Assembly (NCBI GenBank): GCA_017441065.1
Contig: JAFSAI010000034.1
Location: 1-44,382 of the forward strand
DNA: 44,382 nucleotides
Direction: 5' to 3'
From: Bacilli bacterium
Lineage (GTDB): Bacteria > Bacillota_I > Bacilli_A > RF39 > UBA660
Made by a program: the position numbers and the translations under genes
In this document: one piece after another, positions 33,206 through 41,351 of the stretch
How the letters are laid out: each line of letters starts with the position of its first letter
Position numbering within the stretch: position 1 is the first letter of the stretch
The notes under the pieces: model-generated
The model's database searches: none
What the model was told of the DNA's origin: nothing
The model's input: only the letters and a program-made list of their open reading frames with translations

Positions 33206-34414
33206 ATGACTTTAAAAGAAAAATTAGAGATTTTATCAGATTCTGCAAAATATGATGCCTCTTGTTCATCAAGTGGAAGTAGCAGGAAAAGCGGTAATGG
33301 CATTGGCAACACAGAGATATCAGGGATATGTCATTCTTTTGCCTCTGATGGAAGATGCATCTCACTTTTAAAAATTTTAATGACTAATGTTTGCATATAT
33401 GATTGTAAATATTGTATTAATAGAAAAAGTAATAATGTAAAAAGAGCTATATTTACTCCAGAAGAAATATGTGAAATCACAATTAATTTTTACAAAAGAA
33501 ATTATATTGAAGGATTATTTTTGAGTTCCGGTATTATTAAGAATGCTGATTATACAATGGAGTTAATGATTAAAACTATAGAGCTTCTTAGAAATAAATA
33601 TCATTTTGGTGGATATATTCATGCTAAAGCAATTCCTGGGGCTAGTAATTATCTTTTGAAACGACTAGGAAAATTAGTTGATAGATTGAGCGCTAATATC
33701 GAACTTCCTACTAGTGATGGTCTAAAATTACTTGCTCCCAATAAAGAAGAAAATAAGATTACTAATATTATGAATTATGTAAAAGAAAATCAAAATAAGA
33801 AATTTGTTCCAGCTGGTCAAAGTACGCAAATGATTATTGGTGCTTCTAAAGAAAGCGATTTAGATATTATGAGTAGGAGTGAAAATTTATATACTGATTA
33901 TAAATTAAAAAGAGTTTTTTATTCTGCTTATATTCCAGTCAATAATGATAAATTATTACCAAGTCTTACAGTACCACCTTTAAAGAGAGAAAATAGATTA
34001 TATCAAGCTGATTGGTTACTTAGATTTTATGGTTTTAAAGTAGAAGATATTTTGGATAAGAAGAACCCAAATTTTAATATATTAATAGATCCTAAAGCTG
34101 ATTGGGCATTAAGACATTTAGATGAATTTCCAAAAGAAATTAATATTTGTAGCTATCTAGATTTATTAAAGATTCCTGGTATAGGAGTTACAAGTGCCAA
34201 AAGAATAATATCTTCTAGAAAACTTTTTAATATTAGTTTTGGAGATTTAAAGAAAATGGGTGTAGTTTTAAAAAGAGCACAATATTTTATAACTTGTAAT
34301 AATAGATACTTTATAGATAAACAATATTTAAAAAAAGACTTTATTGAAACTAATTTAGTTTTAGGAAACAAAATTGAGAATAATCTAAATGAAAGGCAGT
34401 TGCAATTATTCTAA
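33206..34414 (+). CDS. Putative DNA modification/repair radical SAM protein
   Basis: A 402-residue radical SAM enzyme. The iron-sulfur cysteines are C63, C67 and C70 in CIYDCKYC. The N-terminus KYDASCSSSG, followed by CHSFASDGRCISLLK, and the late helix-hairpin-helix (LLKIPGIGVTSAKRII) fit the family described as a putative DNA modification/repair radical SAM protein (TIGR03916), which is linked to a uracil-DNA-glycosylase-like partner. The partner gene follows directly with a stop-start overlap. The chemistry is not established. ATG 33206 is set by GGTGATT and the conserved MTLKEKLEIL start. Confidence 0.9.
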   Translation: MTLKEKLEILSDSAKYDASCSSSGSSRKSGNGIGNTEISGICHSFASDGRCISLLKILMTNVCIYDCKYCINRKSNNVKRAIFTPEEICEITINFYKRNYIEGLFLSSGIIKNADYTMELMIKTIELLRNKYHFGGYIHAKAIPGASNYLLKRLGKLVDRLSANIELPTSDGLKLLAPNKEENKITNIMNYVKENQNKKFVPAGQSTQMIIGASKESDLDIMSRSENLYTDYKLKRVFYSAYIPVNNDKLLPSLTVPPLKRENRLYQADWLLRFYGFKVEDILDKKNPNFNILIDPKADWALRHLDEFPKEINICSYLDLLKIPGIGVTSAKRIISSRKLFNISFGDLKKMGVVLKRAQYFITCNNRYFIDKQYLKKDFIETNLVLGNKIENNLNERQLQLF

Positions 34415-35157
34415 TGAACAATATTTATGTTTATGAAGATAGTTTTATAAATTTATTAAATTTAATTGATCAATTATTTATAAATAATGTAAAACCTTAT
34501 AATATTAAAACTACAAATTATAATCCCGATTTATTTGATAATTTGGTATATTTAAAAATTGAAAACAAGGATATTTTAACAAAATATAAAAAAATAGTAG
34601 ATAAAGAAAATTTCAAAATAATATATTATGTTTATTTATCAAACGATATAAATAAGGAATTAATTATTTATTACTATCTATTAAATTATTTTAAATATAA
34701 AGCTAAAGTAATGTATATGAGAAATTTAAATTGTGTAAATAAAGCACTGACTATTTCAAATTATGTATCGAGAGAGAATCACAAATTTAAAGGTTTTACT
34801 AGATTTAGGGAGTTAAAAAATAATGTGTTATTTGCTGAAATAGAACCAGAAAATAATATTTTAGAAATATTGTCTATGCATTTTAAAAATAGATTAAAAA
34901 ATGAATTTTGGATAATAAAAGATAAAAAAAGAGAAATAATAAGTATATACAATAAAAAGAAGATATTTATATATAAGTGTAGTCAGTTTGATATTTTAGA
35001 TGTAAATGATAGTTATAATGAAGAACAAATAGAGAAATTATGGAAATTATTTTATAAAACCATAGGTATAGAGGCAAGAAGAAATGATCAGTGTAGAAGA
35101 AATTTTATGCCTAAAAAATATTGGAAAAATATATTAGAAGTGAGTGATGAAGTATAA
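34414..35157 (+). CDS. TIGR03915/DUF4130 family putative DNA-repair partner
   Basis: A 247-residue protein starting at the last base of the radical SAM stop codon. The N-terminal half is divergent. The C-terminal half carries the DUF4130 signature: FKGFTRFREL, VLFAEIEPENNILEI, HFKNRL, WIIKDKKRE and a final RRNFMPKKYWKNILE. The family is always found with the radical SAM partner and is distantly related to uracil-DNA glycosylases; it would act on DNA. The overlap ensures coupled translation. No catalytic residue can be assigned safely from the sequence alone. Confidence 0.88.
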   Translation: MNNIYVYEDSFINLLNLIDQLFINNVKPYNIKTTNYNPDLFDNLVYLKIENKDILTKYKKIVDKENFKIIYYVYLSNDINKELIIYYYLLNYFKYKAKVMYMRNLNCVNKALTISNYVSRENHKFKGFTRFRELKNNVLFAEIEPENNILEILSMHFKNRLKNEFWIIKDKKREIISIYNKKKIFIYKCSQFDILDVNDSYNEEQIEKLWKLFYKTIGIEARRNDQCRRNFMPKKYWKNILEVSDEV

Positions 35158-35192
35158 AATGTGTTGTTAAAAATAATGAATTATATAATAAG

Positions 35193-36698
35193 ATGGAAGA
35201 AGCAATTGATATGCTTTGTGATACAGTAAAAACAACATTAGGTCCAAAAGGTGCTAATGTGATAATTAATAAATCTACGTTTAGTCCATTTATAACTAAT
35301 GACGGAGTAACAATTGCAGAAAGTATTGAAAGTGAAGATAAAGTCATAAATACAATATTAGAAATTGCTAAAGAAGCTTCTATAAAGACAAATGAAACTT
35401 CGGGTGATGGAACTACAACGACATTAGTATTGTTACAAAGTATATTTAAAAATGGTTTATTGTTTATTAGAAATGGTGTTAATCCAATGGTATTAAAAAA
35501 AGAACTGAATGATTCATTAGAGTATATTGTTAATAAAATAAAAGATGAGTCTAGGGTGCCAAATGATGAAGAATTAAAATTTATTGCGGAAGTGTCTGCA
35601 AGCGATTCTGAATTAGGAAAAATTATAAGTGATGCATATTTAAAGACAAAAAATAAAGACTCTGTAATAATCAAAGAAGGAAATGGAGTTAATATAAAAG
35701 TAAATCATTTATCTGGATATATTTTTGATAGTATTTTAGCATCAAGTTATTTTTTGAAAGATTTAAAAGAAATAAATTATAATGATGCATATTTATTATT
35801 AATTGATGAATATATAAATGATTTAGAATGTTTAAGCAATGTTATTAATTATATTATCGAAAAAAATAAGTCTTTAATTATTATAGCCAAAGATTACGAT
35901 GATGAAGTAATTAATAATATATTATCTTTGAATATAGATAATGAAATAAAAATAATTTTATTAAAAAATCCTGAATATGGAAATAAACAAATTAGTATTT
36001 TAAAAGATTTAAGTTCAATAGCAAATGCAAAGGTTATTGAAAAAACAGAAGTTGTTGATACAACATTTTTAGGTTTAATAAATAAAATAAAAATAACAAA
36101 TGATAAAGTAATTATTAATTTCATTAGTAATAAAGATGTTGAAGGCAGAGTAGAAGAATTAAAAAGTGAAATAGTTTTAGGAGAGGATAATAGTGATATA
36201 TACAAAAGAATATCAATGTTTACTAGTGGAATAGTAGAAATTATTGTTGGTGAAAAAACAATTACTGAACGAAAAGAAAAGAAAATGAGATGTGATGATT
36301 CATTGTGTGCAATTGATAGTGCATCTTCTGGAGTAGTTCCGGGAGGAGGATTAGCTTTTCTTAAAGTTTGTAATACTTTGGATGAGTCTACTGTGGGGAA
36401 TTTAGTACTAAAAAAAGCACTTCTAGAACCATTTAATCAAATATTATTTAATGCAGGTGTAAATATAGACGATACATTAAAAATTATTAAAGAAAATAAT
36501 TATGAAGTAGTATTTAACTTAAACAATTTAAAATATGAGAATACCCAAAATACTAAAATATTAGACCCTACGAATGTTGTTATTAATTCATTAACTTCAG
36601 CAGTGTCCATTGCATCAATGCTTTTATCAACAACTAGTATTGTTGTAAATGAATACGCGAATAATTTAAATAAAATAAATGAGTATACAGAAATCTAA
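35193..36698 (+). CDS. Divergent GroEL-like chaperonin paralogue
   Basis: A 501-residue chaperonin-family protein. ATPase residues are present: TLGPKGANV, Asp37 in ITNDGVTIA, Asp72 in SGDGTTTTLVL, and KEKKMRCDDSLCA plus GVVPGGGLAF near residues 365-395. The apical domain is highly divergent and the Gly-Gly-Met tail is missing (ends NKINEYTEI). No groES is nearby. The start is uncertain: ATG 35193 lacks a ribosome binding site, and the frame is open upstream to 35151 with GroEL-like sequence (VVKNNELYNK), so a non-standard start such as ATA 35154 is possible. It follows the DUF4130 gene by 35 bases, suggesting one operon. Confidence 0.82.
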   Translation: MEEAIDMLCDTVKTTLGPKGANVIINKSTFSPFITNDGVTIAESIESEDKVINTILEIAKEASIKTNETSGDGTTTTLVLLQSIFKNGLLFIRNGVNPMVLKKELNDSLEYIVNKIKDESRVPNDEELKFIAEVSASDSELGKIISDAYLKTKNKDSVIIKEGNGVNIKVNHLSGYIFDSILASSYFLKDLKEINYNDAYLLLIDEYINDLECLSNVINYIIEKNKSLIIIAKDYDDEVINNILSLNIDNEIKIILLKNPEYGNKQISILKDLSSIANAKVIEKTEVVDTTFLGLINKIKITNDKVIINFISNKDVEGRVEELKSEIVLGEDNSDIYKRISMFTSGIVEIIVGEKTITERKEKKMRCDDSLCAIDSASSGVVPGGGLAFLKVCNTLDESTVGNLVLKKALLEPFNQILFNAGVNIDDTLKIIKENNYEVVFNLNNLKYENTQNTKILDPTNVVINSLTSAVSIASMLLSTTSIVVNEYANNLNKINEYTEI

Positions 36699-36764
36699 GT
36701 ATAATATATAATTTATTGCTAATACTAATGGAGAAGTTGTTTATAAAAAAGTAATTTTAAATAA

Positions 36765-36793
36765 TTGACTAAAGACTTTTAGTGTGTTAAACT
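36765..36793 (+). promoter_or_regulatory. Predicted promoter of tRNA-Ser
   Basis: TTGACT (36765-36770), 17 bp, TAAACT (36788-36793). Confidence 0.65.
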
Positions 36794-36813
36794 ATAGAAG
36801 TAATTCTTGGTAT

Positions 36814-36904
36814 GGAGTAGTACTCAAGAGGCTGAAGAGGCGCCCCTGCTAAGGGTGTAGGACGGGTAACTGTCGCGAGAGTTCAAATCTCTCCTGCTCC
36901 GCCA
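36814..36904 (+). tRNA. tRNA-Ser(GCU)
   Basis: A 91-base type II tRNA with encoded CCA. Acceptor GGAGTAG pairs with CTGCTCC (one G-U). The anticodon loop CTGCTAA gives anticodon GCU for AGC/AGU serine codons. There is a long variable arm (around GTAGGACGGGTAACTGTC) and the T arm GAGAG-TTCAAAT-CTCTC. Discriminator base G fits serine. Confidence 0.97.
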
Positions 36905-36916
36905 TTAGTGTAATTT

Positions 36917-36940
36917 AGTCCGAATATTCGGGCTTTTTTA
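36917..36940 (+). terminator. Terminator after tRNA-Ser
   Basis: AGTCCGA / TCGGGCT stem with ATAT loop, six T. Confidence 0.75.
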
Positions 36941-36941
36941 T

Positions 36942-36970
36942 TTGATTTTTAAAAAAATATGTGATATAAA
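36942..36970 (+). promoter_or_regulatory. Promoter of the structured ncRNA
   Basis: TTGATT (36942-36947), 17 bp, TATAAA (36965-36970). Predicted start of transcription near 36977. Confidence 0.6.
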
Positions 36971-36976
36971 TTATTA

Positions 36977-37188
36977 TGAGAGATGTAAATCTCTTAAGAT
37001 ACTTTAAAGTATTATTAATATTATTGAACATAATATTAAGTGTAGTAATTCAAGGGTGTAAATTTTCTTCTTGCACCAACACCTTCTTATGAGGGTTTGA
37101 GTAAGATTTATCTGAAAGAATACATGTAGGACTGGGAGACTACTGAATTACTCTAAAGCCCACACATAAGTGTGGGCTTGTTTTTTTA
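36977..37188 (+). ncRNA. Structured RNA of about 210 nt, family not identified (6S RNA is one candidate)
   Basis: A non-coding stretch bounded by a promoter and a strong terminator. Hairpins from 5' to 3': AGAGAT/ATCTCT (about 36980); ATACTTTAAAGTAT; TAATATTAT/ATAATATTA (about 37017-37039); then a closing stem AGTAATTCA (37044-37052) / TGAATTACT (37144-37152). The closed region contains GGTGTAA/TTGCACC, CTTA/TAAG and GTAGGA...AGACTAC hairpins. None of the common riboswitch, SRP, RNase P or tmRNA signatures is present. In Bacillus a 6S gene lies in the same recD2 neighbourhood, but the branched fold here is unlike the 6S rod. It could also be a leader of the gene at 37199. Confidence 0.6.
37156..37187 (+). 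terminator. Strong terminator of the ncRNA, ten bases before the next ribosome binding site
   Basis: AAGCCCACAC / GTGTGGGCTT stem, ATAA loop, G then seven T. The next gene's AGAGAGGG begins almost immediately. Confidence 0.92.
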
Positions 37189-37198
37189 GAGAGGGTTT

Positions 37199-37582
37199 AT
37201 GGTAAAAACAAATAAAATTATTGGTCAAATATCTGATGAAATTTTAGAAAAATATAAGATATGTATGTTTAGGAATACCCAAATTATTCAACCATCTGGT
37301 TTATATAAACATATTTCTAAACATATTGATGAATTTGAAAATATAGAGACTTACAATTATGTTGTTTCAAATTTATCTTGGATTATTTCTTGCCCAGATT
37401 TTGTTTATTATGAATTACCGAGAAATTCACTTTTATATTTTAAGACTTTAACCGAAAGTGTTTGTGTAGTAGTTAAATTAAATTTGATAAAGAATAAATA
37501 TGCCTATGTTGCTAGTGTTTATCCTGTTAGTAAAAGAAAAATTGAAAGAATGAAAGAAAAAAGTTATATAATTAATAATTAA
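37199..37582 (+). CDS. PBECR-like small nuclease-fold protein
   Basis: A 127-residue protein. KTNKIIGQISDEILEKY, SGLYKHISKHIDEF, ISCPDFVYYEL and VCVVVKLNLIKNKYAYVASVYPVSKRKI match the layout of phage-derived Barnase-EndoU-Colicin/RelE-like (PBECR) domains: an early IxGxI, a His-rich helix, a PDxV strand and a VxVKL...YxAS-Y core. Such domains act as RNases or toxins in phage polyvalent proteins; catalysis here is unproven. AGAGAGGG lies before ATG 37199. The gene stands directly behind the ncRNA terminator and has no other visible promoter, so its expression may depend on read-through. Confidence 0.6.
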   Translation: MVKTNKIIGQISDEILEKYKICMFRNTQIIQPSGLYKHISKHIDEFENIETYNYVVSNLSWIISCPDFVYYELPRNSLLYFKTLTESVCVVVKLNLIKNKYAYVASVYPVSKRKIERMKEKSYIINN

Positions 37583-37699
37583 TTGAATAAAATCTAAAAT
37601 TATATAATTTATTTTTAAGTACGTTGCTTCCTAGGTATTTTTATTTAAAATTATCTAGTTATTCTAGTTATTTTTTTCTTTATAGAGTATAATGTTTTT
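37583..37699 (+). promoter_or_regulatory. recD2 upstream region with -10 box and no ribosome binding site
   Basis: TATAAT at 37688-37693 places the predicted transcription start at about 37700, the A of the recD2 ATG. No Shine-Dalgarno is seen. CTAGTTATT is repeated (about 37656-37671). Confidence 0.5.
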
Positions 37700-39901
37700 A
37701 TGAATAAATTAACAGGAAAAATAAAAAGTATAATATATTATAATGAAGCTAATGGTTATCTAGTAGCGTTGTTTCGTGTGTCTCAAGTTAGTGATAATAT
37801 TTTAGAAGAATATTTGAAAAAATCTATAACTATTACTGGTACTTTTTTGGATATGAAAATAGAAACACTTATGGAATTAGAAGGCGAATTTGTCAGTCAT
37901 GAAAAATTTGGGCTACAATTTAAAGTAAATAGTTATGAATTAGTAATGCCAAAAGAAAATGATGATATTATAGATTTTTTAAGTAGTTCTTTTGTCAAAG
38001 GTTGTGGAAAAAAGACAGCGGAAAAAATAGTAGAAATTTATGGTAGCAATTGTATAGATATAATAAAAGAAAATAAGTTTGCTTTAGATAAAATTGAAGG
38101 TATGAGTGAATCTAAAAGAGATAAAATATATGATTCATTAGTAAATTATTCAAAGAGTTCTGATGTAATATTGAAATTAAAAAATTTAGGTTTTTCTATT
38201 GAAGAAGCGGGAAAAATTTATACTAAATATCGAGATAATATTGTAGATATTTTAGATAATAATATTTATTTATTAAATGAATTAGTAGATTTTAAAAGAT
38301 TAGATGGAATATTTTTAAATAATTATGAAGATAGGTATGACAAAAGAAGAATAAAAGCTTGTATATTAGAAAGTATGAAAACAATCTCTTTAAATACTGG
38401 AGATATTTATTATGATGTAGCTGATGTGTTTAGTGTACTAAATAAATTATTTAGTTTATCGTTAGATTATGAAACTTATGAAGAATATTTGAAAGAATTA
38501 GAGTTAGAATTATTTATTGTAATAGATGATAATAAATGTTATTTACAAGAAAATTATCAAGCAGAAATCGATATTGCTAAATTATTAAAAGTTATAGATA
38601 ATAAAGAAATAAAAGAATATGATTATACAGAAAAAATCGAAAAATTAGAAAACAAATTACATATAACATATAATGATGATCAAAGAAGAGCAATATCTAC
38701 AGCACTCAATAATAATATTACAATAATATCTGGTGGTCCTGGTACTGGTAAAACTACCATTATAAATGCAATTGTTAAGTTGTATATCGAAAAAAATAAA
38801 CTAAATAATATTGATTTAATTGAACAAATTGCACTTTTAGCTCCAACTGGTAGAGCAGCGAAGAAAATGAGTACATCAACTGGGCTTCCATCTTCTACAA
38901 TCCATCGTTATTTAAAATGGAATAAAGATAATAATGATTTTATGATTAATGAACATAATAAGAATTTTCAAAGACTTATTATTGTAGATGAAGTAAGTAT
39001 GATAGATAATAATTTATTTGCAGCACTTTTAAAAGGTATCCATAGTTATGTAAAATTAGTTTTGGTTGGTGATGCTTTTCAGCTTCCTTCAGTTGGTCCT
39101 GGTCTAGTTTTAAGTGACTTAATTAATAGTGATTTATTCAATTATGTTCCGCTTAATTATATTTATCGTCAAAGTGAGAATTCATATATACCATATTTAG
39201 CTAGAGAAATAAAGAATAAAGATTTATGTGAAGAATTTACAAATAAAAGAGACGATTATAACTTTATAATGACTGATACAAAAGATATAAGACTTACCAT
39301 AAAGAAAATTATTGAAGCTGGTATAAGTAAAGGATATGATGAAAATAATTTACAAATACTTGCTCCAATGTATAAGGGTGAAGTTGGTATCGATAGTTTA
39401 AATAAAATGATGAGTGATATTTTTAATCCAAATGAAGGGCAAAGACAGGTTACTTATGGAGAGGTTATTTATAAAGAAGGGGATAAAGTATTGCAACTCG
39501 TAAATGATGCAGATAACAATGTTTTTAATGGTGATATTGGTTTTATTAAAAGTATTGCTACAATTAGTAATCCATATAAAAAAGATGTTATTACAATTGA
39601 TTTTGATGGTAATTTAGTAATATATCAAAAGAAAGATTTAAAAAATATTAGACATGCATATGCAATAACTATTCATAAGAGTCAAGGTAGTGAATTTGAT
39701 CATGTTATAATGCCAATAACTTATCATTATGGTAGTATGTTATATAATAAAATTCTTTATACTGGTGTAAGTAGAGCTAAAAAAAGTTTAATTTTAATTG
39801 GTGATGCCTCATCCTTTTATAAAGGGGTATTAAATGATTACGGAACAATGAGAAAGACAACTTTGAAAGAAAAACTAGTTAGTGAATTTATTAATACATA
39901 A
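37700..39901 (+). CDS. recD2: RecD2-type ATP-dependent DNA helicase
   Basis: A 733-residue superfamily 1B helicase working 5'-3', as in Firmicutes lacking RecBC. N-terminal OB-like and helix-hairpin-helix region (GCGKKTAEKIVEIYG near residue 99; IEGMSESKRDKI), then the motor: Walker A GGPGTGKTTI (about 344-353), ALLAPTGRAAKKM, TIHRYLKW, Walker B IIVDEVSMID, VGDAFQLPSVGPG, and the late AITIHKSQGSEFDHVI and YTGVSRAKKSL. RecD2 is linked to DNA repair and replication-fork maintenance. The order recD2 - AI-2E permease - alaS is as in Bacillus subtilis. The ATG is apparently at the transcript start (leaderless). Confidence 0.95.
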   Translation: MNKLTGKIKSIIYYNEANGYLVALFRVSQVSDNILEEYLKKSITITGTFLDMKIETLMELEGEFVSHEKFGLQFKVNSYELVMPKENDDIIDFLSSSFVKGCGKKTAEKIVEIYGSNCIDIIKENKFALDKIEGMSESKRDKIYDSLVNYSKSSDVILKLKNLGFSIEEAGKIYTKYRDNIVDILDNNIYLLNELVDFKRLDGIFLNNYEDRYDKRRIKACILESMKTISLNTGDIYYDVADVFSVLNKLFSLSLDYETYEEYLKELELELFIVIDDNKCYLQENYQAEIDIAKLLKVIDNKEIKEYDYTEKIEKLENKLHITYNDDQRRAISTALNNNITIISGGPGTGKTTIINAIVKLYIEKNKLNNIDLIEQIALLAPTGRAAKKMSTSTGLPSSTIHRYLKWNKDNNDFMINEHNKNFQRLIIVDEVSMIDNNLFAALLKGIHSYVKLVLVGDAFQLPSVGPGLVLSDLINSDLFNYVPLNYIYRQSENSYIPYLAREIKNKDLCEEFTNKRDDYNFIMTDTKDIRLTIKKIIEAGISKGYDENNLQILAPMYKGEVGIDSLNKMMSDIFNPNEGQRQVTYGEVIYKEGDKVLQLVNDADNNVFNGDIGFIKSIATISNPYKKDVITIDFDGNLVIYQKKDLKNIRHAYAITIHKSQGSEFDHVIMPITYHYGSMLYNKILYTGVSRAKKSLILIGDASSFYKGVLNDYGTMRKTTLKEKLVSEFINT

Positions 39902-39943
39902 ATGTTTACTTTTTTGCCCATACTATAGATAGAGGTGGATTTC

Positions 39944-40102
39944 ATGAAAAAAACAGGAATTATTTGTGGTATGGCGATGGCTGGTTTAATTGGTGTAGGT
40001 ACTTATGTATTAGTAAATAAACAAACTAAAAATAAGGCTGATAAACTAATTAATAATTTATTAGATAAAGCCAATACTGCAGCGAATAATATGATGGATT
40101 AA
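39944..40102 (+). CDS. Small membrane protein, 52 residues
   Basis: Frame MKKTGIICGMAMAGLIGVGTY continues (blocks MKKTGIICGMAMAG and VGTYVLVNK) into NLLDKANTAANNMMD. One N-terminal helix (about 4-25) and a charged cytoplasmic tail. AGAGGTGG at 39931-39938 is a strong ribosome binding site, and the stop codon runs into a terminator, so it is very probably real. It resembles the small YrzQ/YtxH-like proteins near alaS in Bacilli in size and layout only. Function unknown. Confidence 0.75.
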   Translation: MKKTGIICGMAMAGLIGVGTYVLVNKQTKNKADKLINNLLDKANTAANNMMD

Positions 40103-40121
40103 GCACTTAAAGTGCTTTTTT
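40101..40121 (+). terminator. Intrinsic terminator after the 52-residue protein
   Basis: AAGCACT / AGTGCTT stem with TAA loop, followed by TTTT. Confidence 0.8.
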
Positions 40122-40189
40122 CATTTTTAATAAAAATTAAATATTTTTTTTAATAAATTTATAGTATAATTAGTATAGGATGTGATAAA

Positions 40190-41317
40190 GTGAAGAATAA
40201 AATAGATAAAGACGTTAATAAAACAGAACTTAATGAAGTATTAAGTTTAAGCAAAAGAATATTAAAAATATTATATTTTGTTTTTATTGCAGTATTAGTT
40301 TTAGCTGGTATTATAGCTATTCAAAAATTAAATATAATAGGTATTGTCTTAGAGTTTTTGAAAGTAATAAGTCCATTTTTTATAGGATTTGTAGTAGCTT
40401 GGTTACTTAGACCTTTGGTAATTAGATTAAATGAAAAAACTCATAGTAATACACTTAGTTCAATTATTGTATTTTCGGCTTTTGTACTTATTTTAGTAGT
40501 ATTATTATATACTTTTATACCTACTATTTATACAGAAGTAAATGAATTAGTTGGACTTTTACCTAGCTTTGTTGAAGAAATAACTGGTAATATTAATGAT
40601 TTCTTTAAGGGAATTGCTTCTAATGGTTTAAATCTAGGTGATTTTAAAGATAAGTTAGTTTTAACAATTACAAATTTAGGAACTGATATTGCCAAGGGAT
40701 TACCTACAATGATTATAAATATTATTATTTCATTATTTAGTGGTATTGGTACATTTGTAATGGGGCTTATAATTGGAATTTATATGTTGATTGATTATGA
40801 AGATATTGGTAAACATTTTAAAAGTATATTTCCAAAGAAATTACAAAATGATGTCTATATATTAGCAACTAGAATGAGTACTGAAGTAAGAAAATGTGTT
40901 AATGGAACATTTTTGGTAGCATTAATGGTGCTTGTATGTGATTCAATTGGTTTTACTTTAGTCGGACTTAATGCTCCATTATTGTTTGGTGTATTTTGTG
41001 GTATTACAGATTTAATTCCATATATTGGTCCATATATTGGAGGAGCTGCAGCGGTTATAGTTGGATTTACTCAAGATCCTTTAATAGGAATTGGAACTCT
41101 TATTATATGTGTTATTGTTCAAGTAGTAGAAAGTTATATCTTACAACCAATTGTAATGAGTAGAGCTAGTAATTTACACCCAATAGTAATTATAATAGCG
41201 TTACTTGTGTTTGGACATTTCTTTGGTATTTTAGGTATGGTTTTAGCAACACCTTGTTTAACAATATTAAGAGTATTATTTGAATTTACTAAAGAAAAAT
41301 TACCATTAATAAAATAA
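40190..41317 (+). CDS. AI-2E family (PerM/UPF0118) transporter
   Basis: A 375-residue protein with about eight membrane helices and a periplasm-side loop region (about 100-170), matching the AI-2E/PerM family: FFIGFVVAWLLRPLV near residue 63, then the C-terminal DLIPYIGPYIGG and VESYILQPIVMSR and HPIVIIIALLVFGHFFG. Family members include the AI-2 exporter TqsA and Na+/H+ antiporter-like proteins; the substrate here is unknown. The gene is the counterpart of Bacillus yrrI by position. The start is GTG 40190 with AGGATGTGAT, and TATAAT lies at 40165-40170. Confidence 0.9.
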   Translation: MKNKIDKDVNKTELNEVLSLSKRILKILYFVFIAVLVLAGIIAIQKLNIIGIVLEFLKVISPFFIGFVVAWLLRPLVIRLNEKTHSNTLSSIIVFSAFVLILVVLLYTFIPTIYTEVNELVGLLPSFVEEITGNINDFFKGIASNGLNLGDFKDKLVLTITNLGTDIAKGLPTMIINIIISLFSGIGTFVMGLIIGIYMLIDYEDIGKHFKSIFPKKLQNDVYILATRMSTEVRKCVNGTFLVALMVLVCDSIGFTLVGLNAPLLFGVFCGITDLIPYIGPYIGGAAAVIVGFTQDPLIGIGTLIICVIVQVVESYILQPIVMSRASNLHPIVIIIALLVFGHFFGILGMVLATPCLTILRVLFEFTKEKLPLIK

Positions 41318-41340
41318 ATTGTTTTAAAAATAATAATTTG

Positions 41341-41349
41341 TGTTATAAT
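41341..41349 (+). promoter_or_regulatory. Extended -10 promoter of the T-box/alaS operon
   Basis: TGTTATAAT gives the extended -10 (TGnTATAAT). The -35 region is weak (TTGTTT at 41319, 19 bp away). Confidence 0.5.
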
Positions 41350-41351
41350 TA

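Noticed and set aside
35111-35674. 187-residue minus-strand frame opposite the GroEL-like gene
   Set aside because: Antisense of conserved chaperonin coding sequence; composition is typical of a shadow frame.
36977-37188. Known riboswitch or SRP/RNase P/tmRNA identity
   Set aside because: None of the signature sequences of the S-box, T-box, TPP, FMN, lysine, purine, c-di-GMP, SRP, RNase P or tmRNA families could be found.
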